Position numbers and translations under genes: made by a program. The notes below the pieces were generated by a model. That model was not told the DNA's origin, did not search any database, and saw only the letters and a list, made by a program, of their open reading frames with translations. Below are positions 37,090 through 48,302 of a stretch of 64,000 nucleotides of DNA, piece by piece; positions within the stretch are counted from its first letter, which is position 1; each line of letters starts with the position of its first letter. This DNA comes from Acidimicrobiaceae bacterium (lineage in GTDB: Bacteria; Actinomycetota; Acidimicrobiia; Acidimicrobiales; Poriferisodalaceae), in assembly GCA_905182565.1 (NCBI GenBank), contig CAJJCB010000027.1, forward strand, positions 124,001 through 188,000, given 5' to 3'.

Positions 37090-38196
37090 ATGAAGTTTCG
37101 ATGCGAACGCGATGCTCTTGTCGATCAACTAACAGCAAGCAGTAGAGCTGTTAGTAATCGTGGTGGTGCCCTTCCTGTACTGACCGGTGTATTTTTATCG
37201 GTAGATGATGATGTCTTAACAATCATTGGCAGTGATCTGGATCTAACCGTCCGGTCAAGTCTTCGTGTGACTGTTATTGACCCTGGTAAAGCTGTAGTAC
37301 CTGCCCGACTAATCGTAGATATTGTTCGTTCGCTCGATTCAGGTGCTGTTGAAATTTCTATTCAAGGAGATGAGGCAAAAATTTCCGGAGGTAGATCAAA
37401 CTTTGCTCTACGGACTTTACCTGTTGATGACTTTCCAATATTGCCTCAACCATCAGGTAATAAAGTCACGGTTACCTCAGAGGCATTATCGTATGGCCTC
37501 CGTCAAGTAGTAATGGCTGCTAGCAGTGATGATGCTCGCCCGATACTTACAGGAGTGCTTCTATCTGCTGAAGAAGGGGGTTTACGATTAGTTGCAACTG
37601 ATTCCTATCGGTTGGCAGTTCGTGATTTACCAGATGCAACAGTTCTAAATGAAGGACAAAAAGTTTTAGTCCCATCTCGAGCATTAAATGAATTAATTCG
37701 TGTTTTAGGTGATGCTGATGAAGTTGTAGTTCGTCTCGGGGATAGAGACGTAACATTTGATGTAGTAACTGATATTGGTTCTGTTCAAGTTACTACAAGG
37801 TTAATTGAGGGGGAATTCCCTAATTACCGACAACTAATTCCAAGTTCATATCCAAACCAAGTTGTGGTAGCTAGAGAACCACTGCTTGAAGCTGTTAGAA
37901 GAGTAAAATTGATGGCAAGAGAAGCAACACCTCTTCGTATCACGCAAAAACTTAACACCCTAGAACTTATGGCGATTACTCAAGATGTTGGCCAAGCTCA
38001 TGAAGAAGTAGACGCGATATACGATGGGGAAGAACTGACTGTTGCATTTAATGCTGAATACCTTATTCAAGGACTTGAAGCAGCTACGGGTGATGAAGTT
38101 GTTCTTGAAACCTTAGACGCATTGAAACCTGCCGTACTAAGGTCTAATAGCGGCGGAGACTTCTTATATCTTCTTATGCCAGTAAGAGTTTCTTAA
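37090..38196 (+). CDS. dnaN: DNA polymerase III beta sliding clamp
   Basis: Ring-shaped processivity clamp. 368 aa, typical length, with three repeated clamp domains: MKFRCERDALVDQL, GGALPVLTGVFLSV and RPILTGVLLSAEEGGLRLVATDSYRLAVRDL, and the C-terminal YLIQGLEAATGDEVVLE and FLYLLMPVRVS. GAAAGG lies upstream of the ATG. Immediately right of oriC. Confidence 0.97.
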   Translation: MKFRCERDALVDQLTASSRAVSNRGGALPVLTGVFLSVDDDVLTIIGSDLDLTVRSSLRVTVIDPGKAVVPARLIVDIVRSLDSGAVEISIQGDEAKISGGRSNFALRTLPVDDFPILPQPSGNKVTVTSEALSYGLRQVVMAASSDDARPILTGVLLSAEEGGLRLVATDSYRLAVRDLPDATVLNEGQKVLVPSRALNELIRVLGDADEVVVRLGDRDVTFDVVTDIGSVQVTTRLIEGEFPNYRQLIPSSYPNQVVVAREPLLEAVRRVKLMAREATPLRITQKLNTLELMAITQDVGQAHEEVDAIYDGEELTVAFNAEYLIQGLEAATGDEVVLETLDALKPAVLRSNSGGDFLYLLMPVRVS

Positions 38197-38215
38197 TAGA
38201 AATAGTTGGACGACT

Positions 38216-39307
38216 ATGATTGTCACTCAACTATGGCTTATAGATTTTCGTAACCACACCTCTACCGAGCTACAACTTGACTCAGGTGTGACTCTTATCA
38301 CCGGACAAAATGGTCATGGGAAAACAAATCTTTTAGAAGGGTTATCTCTGTTAAATGGACATAAGTCGTTCAGAGGAGCAACTTCAGAATCATTAGTTAG
38401 AAGCGGTTGTGAGTTTGCAGTAATTCGTGCGCAAGTAATTCGTCATAGACGTGAACATTTGATAGAAATGAAAATTGTTGCTTCTGGAAGGTCACGTGTT
38501 CAATTAAATCGCCAAATAGTTAAAAGGTTCAAAGATCTATCAGACACCGTAAGTATCGTTGTATTTAGTCCTGATGATTTAGAACTTATTAAAGGATCTC
38601 CGGGGATACGGAGAAATTTTATAGACGAAGTTTTATTAAGTTGTGACAAAAAATTTAGGCTAGTAAAAGCAAATTTTGATCGAGTCATAAAGCAAAGAAA
38701 TAACTTGTTAAAACAATGTCGTGGACGACTGTCAAAAGAACTAGAAGAATCCTTGTCTATTTGGAATTCACAATTTATTGAACTTAGTGAAGTAATTGGT
38801 AGCAATAGGATTCAATTAGTTCGTGATATCGAACCTTTGGTAAATACTTTTTATTCTCAGGTTGCAGGTAAAGAAGAACAAGTTAATTTTAGGTATGAAA
38901 CAACATGGATGGATAAGGGACTAGATCAAGCGCTTCATGAAATACAGCATGAAGAAGTACGACGAGGTACTACGTTGGTAGGGCCGCATCGTGATGATGT
39001 TATAATTGATCTCAATAATTTGGTTTCTCGTACACATTCATCTCAAGGTGAACAAAGAAGCCTCGCGTTGGCGCTTCGGTTATCTGAACACGCGTATATG
39101 GCACAAAAGATTGATGATTCACCTCTTATCCTTCTCGACGATGTTTTTTCTGAGCTCGATGAAGGACGTAGCAAACGATTAGTTGAGTGCTTGCCAAGTG
39201 CACAGATCGTTTTGACATCAGCAACTGGAACTATTCCGGTAGGTATTCATCCTGGAAAAAAACTTAAAGTTTTAAATGGACATATAAGTTTAGGTGAAAA
39301 TGAATAA
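38216..39307 (+). CDS. recF: DNA replication and repair protein RecF
   Basis: SMC-like ATPase for single-strand gap repair. 363 aa: Walker A GQNGHGKTNLLEGLSLL (from about residue 31), the RFKDLSDTVSIVVFSPDDLELIKGSPGIRR segment, the ABC signature THSSQGEQRSLALALRLSE, and Walker B PLILLDDVFSELD. dnaA-dnaN-recF-dciA-gyrB is conserved order. Confidence 0.96.
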   Translation: MIVTQLWLIDFRNHTSTELQLDSGVTLITGQNGHGKTNLLEGLSLLNGHKSFRGATSESLVRSGCEFAVIRAQVIRHRREHLIEMKIVASGRSRVQLNRQIVKRFKDLSDTVSIVVFSPDDLELIKGSPGIRRNFIDEVLLSCDKKFRLVKANFDRVIKQRNNLLKQCRGRLSKELEESLSIWNSQFIELSEVIGSNRIQLVRDIEPLVNTFYSQVAGKEEQVNFRYETTWMDKGLDQALHEIQHEEVRRGTTLVGPHRDDVIIDLNNLVSRTHSSQGEQRSLALALRLSEHAYMAQKIDDSPLILLDDVFSELDEGRSKRLVECLPSAQIVLTSATGTIPVGIHPGKKLKVLNGHISLGENE

Positions 39308-39596
39308 CGAGCATGTCAGAAATATTTCAGATTCAATCAAAAGAGTTATTGACGGGTTAGGGCCAAAGTCAGAAATATTGGAAGTTCATAGTCATTGGGA
39401 AGAAATAGTCGGTTTAACAATAGCAGAACATTGTTCTCCTAAAAAACTTGAGAAAAATAGCTTGTTAGTTGAAGTTGACCATCCTGGTTGGTCGACGGAA
39501 ATTAAATATTTAGAATCTGATTTACTAAATCGGTTAAGACAAAAAATTCCAGAACTTGAAGTATCTGAAATAAAAGTTCGTGTGAAGAGTAAATAA
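39300..39596 (+). CDS. dciA: DUF721 protein, DciA-type DnaB loader
   Basis: 98 aa DUF721/DciA protein. In most bacteria without DnaC/DnaI, DciA loads the DnaB helicase; mycobacterial DciA lies in the same place. The ATG at 39300 has AGGTG five to six bases upstream and overlaps the recF end. Typical residues: HWEEIVGLTIAEHCSPKKLEKNSLLVEV and WSTEIKYLESDLLNRL. Partner of the dnaB gene encoded at 11.8 kb. Confidence 0.9.
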   Translation: MNNEHVRNISDSIKRVIDGLGPKSEILEVHSHWEEIVGLTIAEHCSPKKLEKNSLLVEVDHPGWSTEIKYLESDLLNRLRQKIPELEVSEIKVRVKSK

Positions 39597-39657
39597 TATA
39601 GATATTTCCTCATATACCCCAGTGAGAAGCTCATAGAACCGACCCAACATAGGTCTC

Positions 39658-41623
<1,966 letters not shown>

Positions 41624-41632
41624 AGGTTTTTA

Positions 41633-44140
41633 ATGACTGATGTTCCTTCAAACGAAGACTCTACAACTCTAAGGATTGGGGTTGAGCCGATTGAGATACA
41701 ACAAGAAATGGAGCAGTCCTTTCTTGAATACGCTATGTCGGTTATCACTGCTCGAGCATTGCCTGATGCCAGAGATGGTTTAAAACCAGTTCATCGTAGA
41801 ATTCTGTGGTCAATGTTCTCAACTGGAATGAGACCGGAACGCCCACATAAGAAATGTGCAAGTGTCGTCGGAGACTGTATTGCCAACTATCACCCACATG
41901 GAGACAGCGCTATATACGAGGCAATGGTTCGAATGGGTCAAAAATTTAGTTTGGCTAACACACTTGTCGATCCTCATGGAAATTTTGGATCTCCAAGTGA
42001 CCCACCGGCTGCTTACAGATACACCGAATGCCGGTTGACTCCTCTCGCCATGAAAATGGTGGAAAGTATCGATGAAGATACTGTGGACTTGGCACCTAAT
42101 TTTGATGGTTCGACAGAAGAGCCATTAGTAATGCCCTCTAGATTTCCGAATTTGTTGGTGAATGGAAGCCAAGGAATAGCCGTAGGAATGGCCACCAATA
42201 TTCCAACTCATAACATCACTGAAGTTATTGACGCAACTCTTCATTTAATAGATAATCCTGAGGCTTCTGTAGCTGATCTCATGGAATTTGTTCTTGGTCC
42301 AGATTTTCCAACAGGTGGATTAATTATGGGGAAAGCTGGACTTACCCAGGCTTTTAATACCGGCCGAGGATCAATTCGTATTCGCGCTAAAGCGGAGATC
42401 GTCGAAGAGGGTAAAAACAATCGAATAATTGTTACTGAAATTCCTTATCAAACTTCAGTGGAAGGAATTGAAGAAAAAATTGCAGACGCAGTAGATCGTA
42501 AGGTAATCGAAGGAATTCGTGAATTACGGAACGAGTCTGCTAAGGGAAAAACTAGATTTGTTATTGAGTTAAAAAGAGACGCACCGGCAAATGTAGTTCT
42601 AAATAACTTATATAAACACTCACCTCTTCAAAGTAGCTTCGCAGTAAATATGGTGGCTCTTGTCGACGGAATTCCCAGAACTCTAAACCTTCGAGATGCC
42701 TTAGTTGCCTATGTGGACCATCAACGAGACGTAGTTACACGTAGATCTGAATATCGTCTTCGCCAAGCTAAGGATCGCGCCCATATTGTTGAAGGTTTGA
42801 TACGAGCGCTTGATCTAATAGATGAGATTATTGCATTAGTTCGGAATAGTGATGATCGAGCTTCTGCTTTAGTTGGTTTACAGGCAGAACCTCTTTCATT
42901 TAGTGATCGTCAATCCAATCATATTCTTGATATGCAACTCGGCAGATTAACGCGGCTCGGAAGAACTCGTTTAGAAGAAGAGTTACTGGAATTAAGAAAC
43001 CGAATTACCGATTTGGAATCCATTCTGGGAGATGAAACTAATCTTCGTTTAGTTATAAAAGAAGAGCTATTAGTGGTTCGAAGTGAACACGATACTCCAA
43101 GAAGAAGCCAGATTACTTTCGATATGGGTGATATGGAGATTGAAGATCTTATCGATGACGTACCCGTGGTAATTACATTAAGTAAAGGTGGCTACATAAA
43201 AGCTGTTGTTTCAGAAACATTTAAAACACAGGGACGCGGTGGCCGTGGTGTGCAGGGCGCTCGTTTAAAAGAAGATGATTTACTCGTTAAAGTTTTGACA
43301 ACGAGCGTGCATTCGTATCTTTTATTTTTTAGTAATAAAGGAAAAGTTTATCGCTTAAAAGCATACCAAGTTCCTGTAATGGAACGAACTGCTCGCGGCA
43401 CGGCGGTAGTCAACTTGCTTCAGTTAGATTCTGACGAATTTATTGAAGCTGTTATCGATGCGCGTGAGTTTGATGATGAGCATTATTTGATGTTCGTTAC
43501 GCGGAATGGAACGGTTAAAAAAACTGCCCTTAGTGAGTATGATAAAAGCCGAACTAACGGTTTGATAGCAATAAATCTGAGTGAAGATGATGAGTTAGTT
43601 CGAGTTGTTGAAACAACAGGTGAGGATGATATTTTCATTATCTCTAAAAATGGGCAAACGATTAGGTTTGCAGAATCTGCTGTTCGTCCGATGGGACGAA
43701 CAGCTGGTGGAGTTCGAGGTATGAAGTTAAGAGGCGAAGACGTAGTCGTTGCTGCTGTTGCCGCAGAAACTGGCGATAGTCGACAGTTATTGATTGTTAC
43801 TGAAGGTGGCTTCGGTAAGAGAACTGACCTAATTCATTACCCGCGTAAAGGCAGAGGGACTATGGGAGTTCGCGGCATAAAACTAACTGAAGCTCGGGGG
43901 GCAGCAGTAGTTGGGGCGCGTTTGGTGGATGTTGCTGATCAAATAATTTTAGTGTCATCTGGGGGTGTTCTGATTCGAACTGCGGTCGAGCAAGTTGCTC
44001 AACAAGGAAGAGATGCATCAGGAGTCCGAGTTATGAGCTTGGGAGCAGAAGAATCAGTTGCTGCCCTAGCTCCTGTCACAATTGAAGATGATGCTGAAGA
44101 TATAGAACTTGTTGAAGATAATAATATTGCAACTAGTTGA
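41633..44140 (+). CDS. gyrA: DNA gyrase subunit A
   Basis: DNA breakage-reunion subunit. 835 aa. Catalytic Tyr130 in AAYRYTECRL; the quinolone region HPHGDSAIYEAM has Ser92 and Glu96 at the usual positions 83 and 87 (both wild-type-like residues). The GyrA box QGRGGRGVQG is present, followed by six blade repeats of the C-terminal domain, ending in an acidic tail (IEDDAEDIELVEDNN). Follows gyrB as in mycobacteria. Confidence 0.97.
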   Translation: MTDVPSNEDSTTLRIGVEPIEIQQEMEQSFLEYAMSVITARALPDARDGLKPVHRRILWSMFSTGMRPERPHKKCASVVGDCIANYHPHGDSAIYEAMVRMGQKFSLANTLVDPHGNFGSPSDPPAAYRYTECRLTPLAMKMVESIDEDTVDLAPNFDGSTEEPLVMPSRFPNLLVNGSQGIAVGMATNIPTHNITEVIDATLHLIDNPEASVADLMEFVLGPDFPTGGLIMGKAGLTQAFNTGRGSIRIRAKAEIVEEGKNNRIIVTEIPYQTSVEGIEEKIADAVDRKVIEGIRELRNESAKGKTRFVIELKRDAPANVVLNNLYKHSPLQSSFAVNMVALVDGIPRTLNLRDALVAYVDHQRDVVTRRSEYRLRQAKDRAHIVEGLIRALDLIDEIIALVRNSDDRASALVGLQAEPLSFSDRQSNHILDMQLGRLTRLGRTRLEEELLELRNRITDLESILGDETNLRLVIKEELLVVRSEHDTPRRSQITFDMGDMEIEDLIDDVPVVITLSKGGYIKAVVSETFKTQGRGGRGVQGARLKEDDLLVKVLTTSVHSYLLFFSNKGKVYRLKAYQVPVMERTARGTAVVNLLQLDSDEFIEAVIDAREFDDEHYLMFVTRNGTVKKTALSEYDKSRTNGLIAINLSEDDELVRVVETTGEDDIFIISKNGQTIRFAESAVRPMGRTAGGVRGMKLRGEDVVVAAVAAETGDSRQLLIVTEGGFGKRTDLIHYPRKGRGTMGVRGIKLTEARGAAVVGARLVDVADQIILVSSGGVLIRTAVEQVAQQGRDASGVRVMSLGAEESVAALAPVTIEDDAEDIELVEDNNIATS

Positions 44141-44265
44141 GAAGGTAACTAGGAGCGTTATTACTAGGTGTTAAGAAGATCACATACACTGACAGGTGTG
44201 AGTGAAAATAATTTTTCTGAAAATAAAAATATTAAATCCATTATCGATAATAAAGTAGATAACCC

Positions 44266-44964
44266 ATGGATGAGAAAATAGAAAACGTGAGTGGTAGTGG
44301 TAAAAAGTTTTCATCACGTTTTAAGGTAAAAATAAATGTAAATCCAAAAGAAAAAGCTGTGAGAAGGCCAGCTGTTTCTAGAAATAAAAATGATTTCATA
44401 TCTGATTTTGAAAGTAGTGAGGCAGAATTAGTTCAGGAAGTAGAAACGGCTGAATCGGCAGAGTTAGACATCAACGAGATGGCGAGTATAAAAAGTTCAA
44501 ATGATAAGCCTAATGTTTTAAAAGTTCCCACAAATTTAGAGAAGTCTTGGAAAGATGAGAACAATAAATCGCAAAGTTGGTTGAGTCGCCGACGAGCAAA
44601 GGTAAGAAGAACTCGAAGGACTATTCGACATATAGATCCATGGTCCGTATTTAAAGTTTCTTTAATTTTGTATGCGTGTCTATACGGAGCATTGGTTGTT
44701 GCAGGAACCGTGTTGTGGTCAATTATTGTTAGATCAGGTGTGGTAACTGACATTGAGGATTTTATCGCAGAAGTTGGTTCTTATGAAGTTTGGGAAATAA
44801 ATGGTGATGAGATATTTAGTCGTGCAACAGTAGTTGGGGCGATACTTTTTGCCGCTGCGGTGGTGTTTAATGTCGTCTTGACTATTATTTTTAATCTTAT
44901 TAGTGACCTTGTTGGAGGGGTAAGGCTTACGATACTTGAAGAAGATGAACCAGTAGAAAGATAA
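44266..44964 (+). CDS. DUF3566 membrane protein downstream of gyrA
   Basis: 232 aa; conserved in actinobacteria just after gyrA (mycobacterial Rv0007). N-terminal 115 residues are polar and low-complexity, basic RRRAKVRRTRRTIRHIDPWSVFKVS precedes the first helix (SLILYACLYGALVVAGTVLW), and a second helix (ATVVGAILFAAAVVFNVVLTII) leads to a short C-terminus with GGVRLTI. The domain is probably a membrane anchor of unknown function. tRNA-Ile follows, as in mycobacteria. Confidence 0.85.
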   Translation: MDEKIENVSGSGKKFSSRFKVKINVNPKEKAVRRPAVSRNKNDFISDFESSEAELVQEVETAESAELDINEMASIKSSNDKPNVLKVPTNLEKSWKDENNKSQSWLSRRRAKVRRTRRTIRHIDPWSVFKVSLILYACLYGALVVAGTVLWSIIVRSGVVTDIEDFIAEVGSYEVWEINGDEIFSRATVVGAILFAAAVVFNVVLTIIFNLISDLVGGVRLTILEEDEPVER

Positions 44965-45034
44965 ATAGTTCAGAATGAATCCGATCTTTGGGTTGGTCTT
45001 GACCTTTAATCGCCGGTACGATCGTCTTTTCACC

Positions 45035-45108
<74 letters not shown>

Positions 45109-45166
45109 CATTCCGGATACTGATTAATCGGTGGATCGACTTGTCTTTTTTTAAACGAGTGTCGTA

Positions 45167-45304
45167 GTGAGTGCTATACGTAGGGCAATTTTAGCGTTAA
45201 CGGTAGGAGCTATGGTGGCGACGGTTTTGCGTGTAAAAGGCACTGGTGGCGTGCCTCCAAGGCACGGCAGTTGGCGCCAATTAAGTGGTCCGGACCTGCG
45301 CTGA
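45167..45304 (+). CDS. Small single-helix membrane protein, hypothetical (45 aa)
   Basis: Too short for standard cut-offs. GTG start, MSAIRRAILALTVGAMVATV, then RVKGTGG, VPPRHGSW and ending SGPDLR. A basic lead, one hydrophobic segment and a Pro/Gly-rich tail suggest a membrane-anchored peptide. Its TGA stop lies one base before the dehydrogenase ATG (TGAGATG), a coupled arrangement typical of real genes. No strong ribosome site. Function unknown. Confidence 0.5.
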   Translation: MSAIRRAILALTVGAMVATVLRVKGTGGVPPRHGSWRQLSGPDLR

Positions 45305-45305
45305 G

Positions 45306-46295
45306 ATGTCTACTATTGCCGTAATTGGTGCAGGTACCGTAGGCGTTCGCGTTGCACGCCAACTGGCCGCTGTGGATGAAGTAGATAAGTTAATTTTAGG
45401 TACTAGGCACCCGTTAAGAATTAAATCATTGAGTCGCCAACTATTGGACGTTGATGTTGAGGTGATAGCGCCAGGTCGGCTGCCGGATGTGGACACAGTG
45501 GTTTTAGCTCTACCAGCAGGAGGGCATGCAAAAATTGCTGAAGAAGCCCTTTCACAAGGAGCCCATGTGGTTTCTATCTCAGATTCTATTTCTGATGTCC
45601 AAGAATTATTAGAACTTAATAGTGCGGCTGAAAAAGCGGGTAAGTCTGTTGTTGTGGGTGCCGGTTTTTCTCCGGGACTGAGTTGTCTAATTGCCCGGCA
45701 TGCTACTTCATTTCTTGATCAAGTAGATGAAGTCCATATCGCAAGAATGGGAACCGGAGGTCCGGCGTGCCAGCGGCAGCTGCACAGAGCTCGGACGAAA
45801 GAAGCAATTGATTGGAATGATGGGCATTGGAGAAAAAGACCTGGTGGCTCTGGAAGAGAATTAGTATGGTTTCCTGATCCGTTGGGGGCAAGAGATTGTT
45901 ATAGAGCAGCTCTTGCGGATGCGCTTCTATTAGTTCCAGCTATGCCGGAGGTACAACGAATTACTTCTCGGATTGCAGCGACTCGACGAGATCGCTTGAC
46001 AGCGTGGCTTCCGATGTTGCGTCGCCCCCACGTTGATGGCGGTCCTGGTGCGCTAAGAATAGAAGTACGCGGAAAAGTTGGTCAAACATATCAAACTGAA
46101 GTACTGGGTGTGATTGATCAACCCAGCGCTGCCGCAGCTTGTGTGTCGGCGTTAGCAGCTGAATGGGTTTCGCATGATAATTTACCGCGTGGAGTCTGGG
46201 GCCTTGGGATGCTTGATGATCCGTTGCCTTGGCTAAAAGAACTTGCGATTCGGGGAGTTCAAGCAGCTATTTACGAAGGTGTATCTAATCGATGA
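45306..46295 (+). CDS. NAD(P)-binding dehydrogenase, saccharopine-dehydrogenase-like
   Basis: 329 aa from the ATG at 45306; a longer frame starts at GTG 45285. N-terminal Rossmann fold with GAGTVGVRVARQLA (residues 8-21 or so), then DTVVLALPAGGHAKIAEEAL, and a catalytic-domain-like part ending GVWGLGMLDDPLPWLKEL. Resembles the saccharopine dehydrogenase NADP-binding family, whose members act on diverse amino acids or carbohydrate substrates; the actual substrate is unknown. The gene is somewhat richer in GC than its neighbours. A 14-base perfect inverted repeat follows the stop. Confidence 0.65.
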   Translation: MSTIAVIGAGTVGVRVARQLAAVDEVDKLILGTRHPLRIKSLSRQLLDVDVEVIAPGRLPDVDTVVLALPAGGHAKIAEEALSQGAHVVSISDSISDVQELLELNSAAEKAGKSVVVGAGFSPGLSCLIARHATSFLDQVDEVHIARMGTGGPACQRQLHRARTKEAIDWNDGHWRKRPGGSGRELVWFPDPLGARDCYRAALADALLLVPAMPEVQRITSRIAATRRDRLTAWLPMLRRPHVDGGPGALRIEVRGKVGQTYQTEVLGVIDQPSAAAACVSALAAEWVSHDNLPRGVWGLGMLDDPLPWLKELAIRGVQAAIYEGVSNR

Positions 46296-46309
46296 TTAAT
46301 CAAAATTTT

Positions 46310-46343
46310 TCTATAAATTAAACCCTTGTTTAATTTATAGAAT
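46310..46343 (+). terminator. Perfect 14-bp hairpin after the dehydrogenase-like gene
   Basis: TTCTATAAATTAAA (46310-46323) is exactly complementary to 46330-46343, loop CCCTTG. It begins 14 bases after the stop codon and lies before lgt. The stem is AT-rich and no U-tract follows, so it may be a weak terminator or a processing site for the lgt leader. Confidence 0.45.
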
Positions 46344-46390
46344 ACTTCTTATAGTGCTAATGCGACTGTGGCAAATCAGGAGATGAGTTC

Positions 46391-47224
46391 ATGAGCATGA
46401 TTGCCGCAATACCAAGCCCGTCATTTAATTCAATTTCTCTAGGACCTATTAACTTGCGCCTGTACGGCCTCGCAATAGCAGCGGGTGTCTTAGTTGCAGT
46501 ATGGATCGCAGAGCGACGATATCAAGCGCTAGGAGGAGAGGCAGGCGTGGTACAGCGCATGGCTGGTTGGGTTATACCAAGCGGAATAGTAGGAGCACGG
46601 TTATATCACGTCCTTACAGACTTTGATCGTTTTGACGGGAACCTAGCAGCGATTCCACAAGTTTGGAAAGGAGGTCTTGGGATTTGGGGTGGGGTGATAG
46701 GTGGAACCATAGGAGCTCTGATATTGCTAAAAAAAGAGGGTGAAGACATTCCGGGAATGTTTCACGCTACAGCTGCAGCGATTCCTATCGGACAAGCAAT
46801 TGGGCGTCTGGGAAACTGGTTTAATCAGGAGCTATTTGGGCGTCCGAGCGAATTACCATGGGCATTAGAAATAGAACTAAGCCATAGGCCGGAACGCTAT
46901 TTAAATTCTGCGACATTCCACCCGACGTTTTTATATGAAGCAATTTGGAATTTGTGTCTTGCTGCATTCATAGTTTTCATTGCACCAAAAATGTTCACAA
47001 CTCTTCGCACAGGTTATATGTGGGTCATTTATGTACTTGGTTACACCATAGGAAGGTTATGGATCGAATTATTAAGATCAGATGATGCTACCGAAATTTT
47101 TGGGTTTCGAATAAATATCTGGACGTGCCTAATTGTTATTTCTATTTCCTGCGGAACTATTATCTATCAGGTTAGGAAAGATCCAAAAGGTCATCGAAAT
47201 TCTTCGGATGTTGTTCCACACTGA
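46391..47224 (+). CDS. lgt: Prolipoprotein diacylglyceryl transferase
   Basis: Attaches diacylglycerol to the lipobox cysteine of lipoproteins, in the membrane. 277 aa, about seven helices. The family signature is GGLGIWGGVIGGTIGAL and IGQAIGRLGNWFNQELFG. CAGGAG lies upstream of the ATG. A YHYH lipoprotein in this window (51.9 kb) with a clear lipobox is a plausible substrate. Confidence 0.95.
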   Translation: MSMIAAIPSPSFNSISLGPINLRLYGLAIAAGVLVAVWIAERRYQALGGEAGVVQRMAGWVIPSGIVGARLYHVLTDFDRFDGNLAAIPQVWKGGLGIWGGVIGGTIGALILLKKEGEDIPGMFHATAAAIPIGQAIGRLGNWFNQELFGRPSELPWALEIELSHRPERYLNSATFHPTFLYEAIWNLCLAAFIVFIAPKMFTTLRTGYMWVIYVLGYTIGRLWIELLRSDDATEIFGFRINIWTCLIVISISCGTIIYQVRKDPKGHRNSSDVVPH

Positions 47225-47277
47225 GAGTAAAGATCAGTTCTGATCTCAAGCTCTTATATTGTGGAAGTGAACTCATA

Positions 47278-48291
47278 ATGCGAATTTTGGTTTCTGGCAA
47301 TGGCGCTAACGTTTTAGGAAATTATTTACAAAATGAAGTGGTTGAACCTCTTAGATTTTTAGGTCACGAGGTTTTAGTTACTGAACTAACAGAAACTAAG
47401 TTAAGGAAAACGTTACACAAATTCTCTCCGGATATTTTAGTTGTTATTCCATCAAATAAAGGAATTACCGGGGCTCGCATCAGAGCTCTGACGGTGGAAT
47501 CAGAAACGGTTGCAATCTGTCTGCACACTGGTTGTCGCTATAGCGGGACAAGTACTTCGTTAAATGATTTAGAAGAAGATCTGCGTGAATATGATTTGGT
47601 ATTTGTTCCTGAAGAACATGTTTATGAGGAATATAAAAACATAGGTGGTTATCGTTTAAGTTTATTAAAGCCTTCAGTTCACCCACCTTCTTTGGTATCT
47701 GCCGTTGTGTCTGAAAGGCGTGGAATTGTTTGTGTTGGTGATGCTGATCCAATCAACGTTGAGATGATGTTGGCGTTGCAAGGGATAGAAGAAGTAACTG
47801 TTCTTGGTGAAGGATGGGAAGATCTGCCATTAGATATAAATTACGAGGTGTCGTTGCCAATAGCTGAGCGTGGAACGTTATTTGCTGGCGCGAAAATCGT
47901 AGTTGAGCTAGCTCCGTCTCTTACCCAACAAAGCGTAACTCGAAGATCACATTCTGAAATGGGTATATCTTCGTTTGTCTTAGAAGCAGCAGCTGTTTGT
48001 ACTGCTTCAGTAGTCTTTGAACGACCTGGAATAGCGGAGCATTTTGATATTGAAAATGATGTTTTTGTGTATCGTGGAAATGATGACTTAGGTCAATTAT
48101 TACCTATGTTACTTGCCTCATCTAATGATGTTGAAATGGTTGCTCATAACGCGTGGCACCGAGTTCACAGTGACCACACTTGGTCTCAGCGATGGCAAAG
48201 TATTCTTGAACCTTGGTTACCGCGATATGAAAGTGACCCAGAAGAAGACGTACTAAAACTGAAAGCTAGACAGTCAGTTGCGGTTAATTAG
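47278..48291 (+). CDS. CgeB-like glycosyltransferase
   Basis: 337 aa with a GT-B type fold pattern: MRILVSGNGANVL start, DLVFVPEEHVYEEY, the middle VCVGDADPINVEMM, and a C-terminal part with SEMGISSFVLEAAAVCTASV, IENDVFVYRGNDDLGQLLPMLL and HSDHTWSQRWQSIL. The last segment (HTWxxRW) is typical of spore-maturation-CgeB type transferases. Donor and acceptor unknown. 50 bases after lgt on the same strand. Confidence 0.65.
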   Translation: MRILVSGNGANVLGNYLQNEVVEPLRFLGHEVLVTELTETKLRKTLHKFSPDILVVIPSNKGITGARIRALTVESETVAICLHTGCRYSGTSTSLNDLEEDLREYDLVFVPEEHVYEEYKNIGGYRLSLLKPSVHPPSLVSAVVSERRGIVCVGDADPINVEMMLALQGIEEVTVLGEGWEDLPLDINYEVSLPIAERGTLFAGAKIVVELAPSLTQQSVTRRSHSEMGISSFVLEAAAVCTASVVFERPGIAEHFDIENDVFVYRGNDDLGQLLPMLLASSNDVEMVAHNAWHRVHSDHTWSQRWQSILEPWLPRYESDPEEDVLKLKARQSVAVN

Positions 48292-48302
48292 ATCTTAGTT
48301 AG

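Noticed and set aside
44198-44281. 27-codon GTG frame overlapping the start of the DUF3566 gene
   Set aside because: It has no ribosome site and a low-complexity Asn/Lys/Ile composition typical of AT-rich noncoding sequence, so it is not called.
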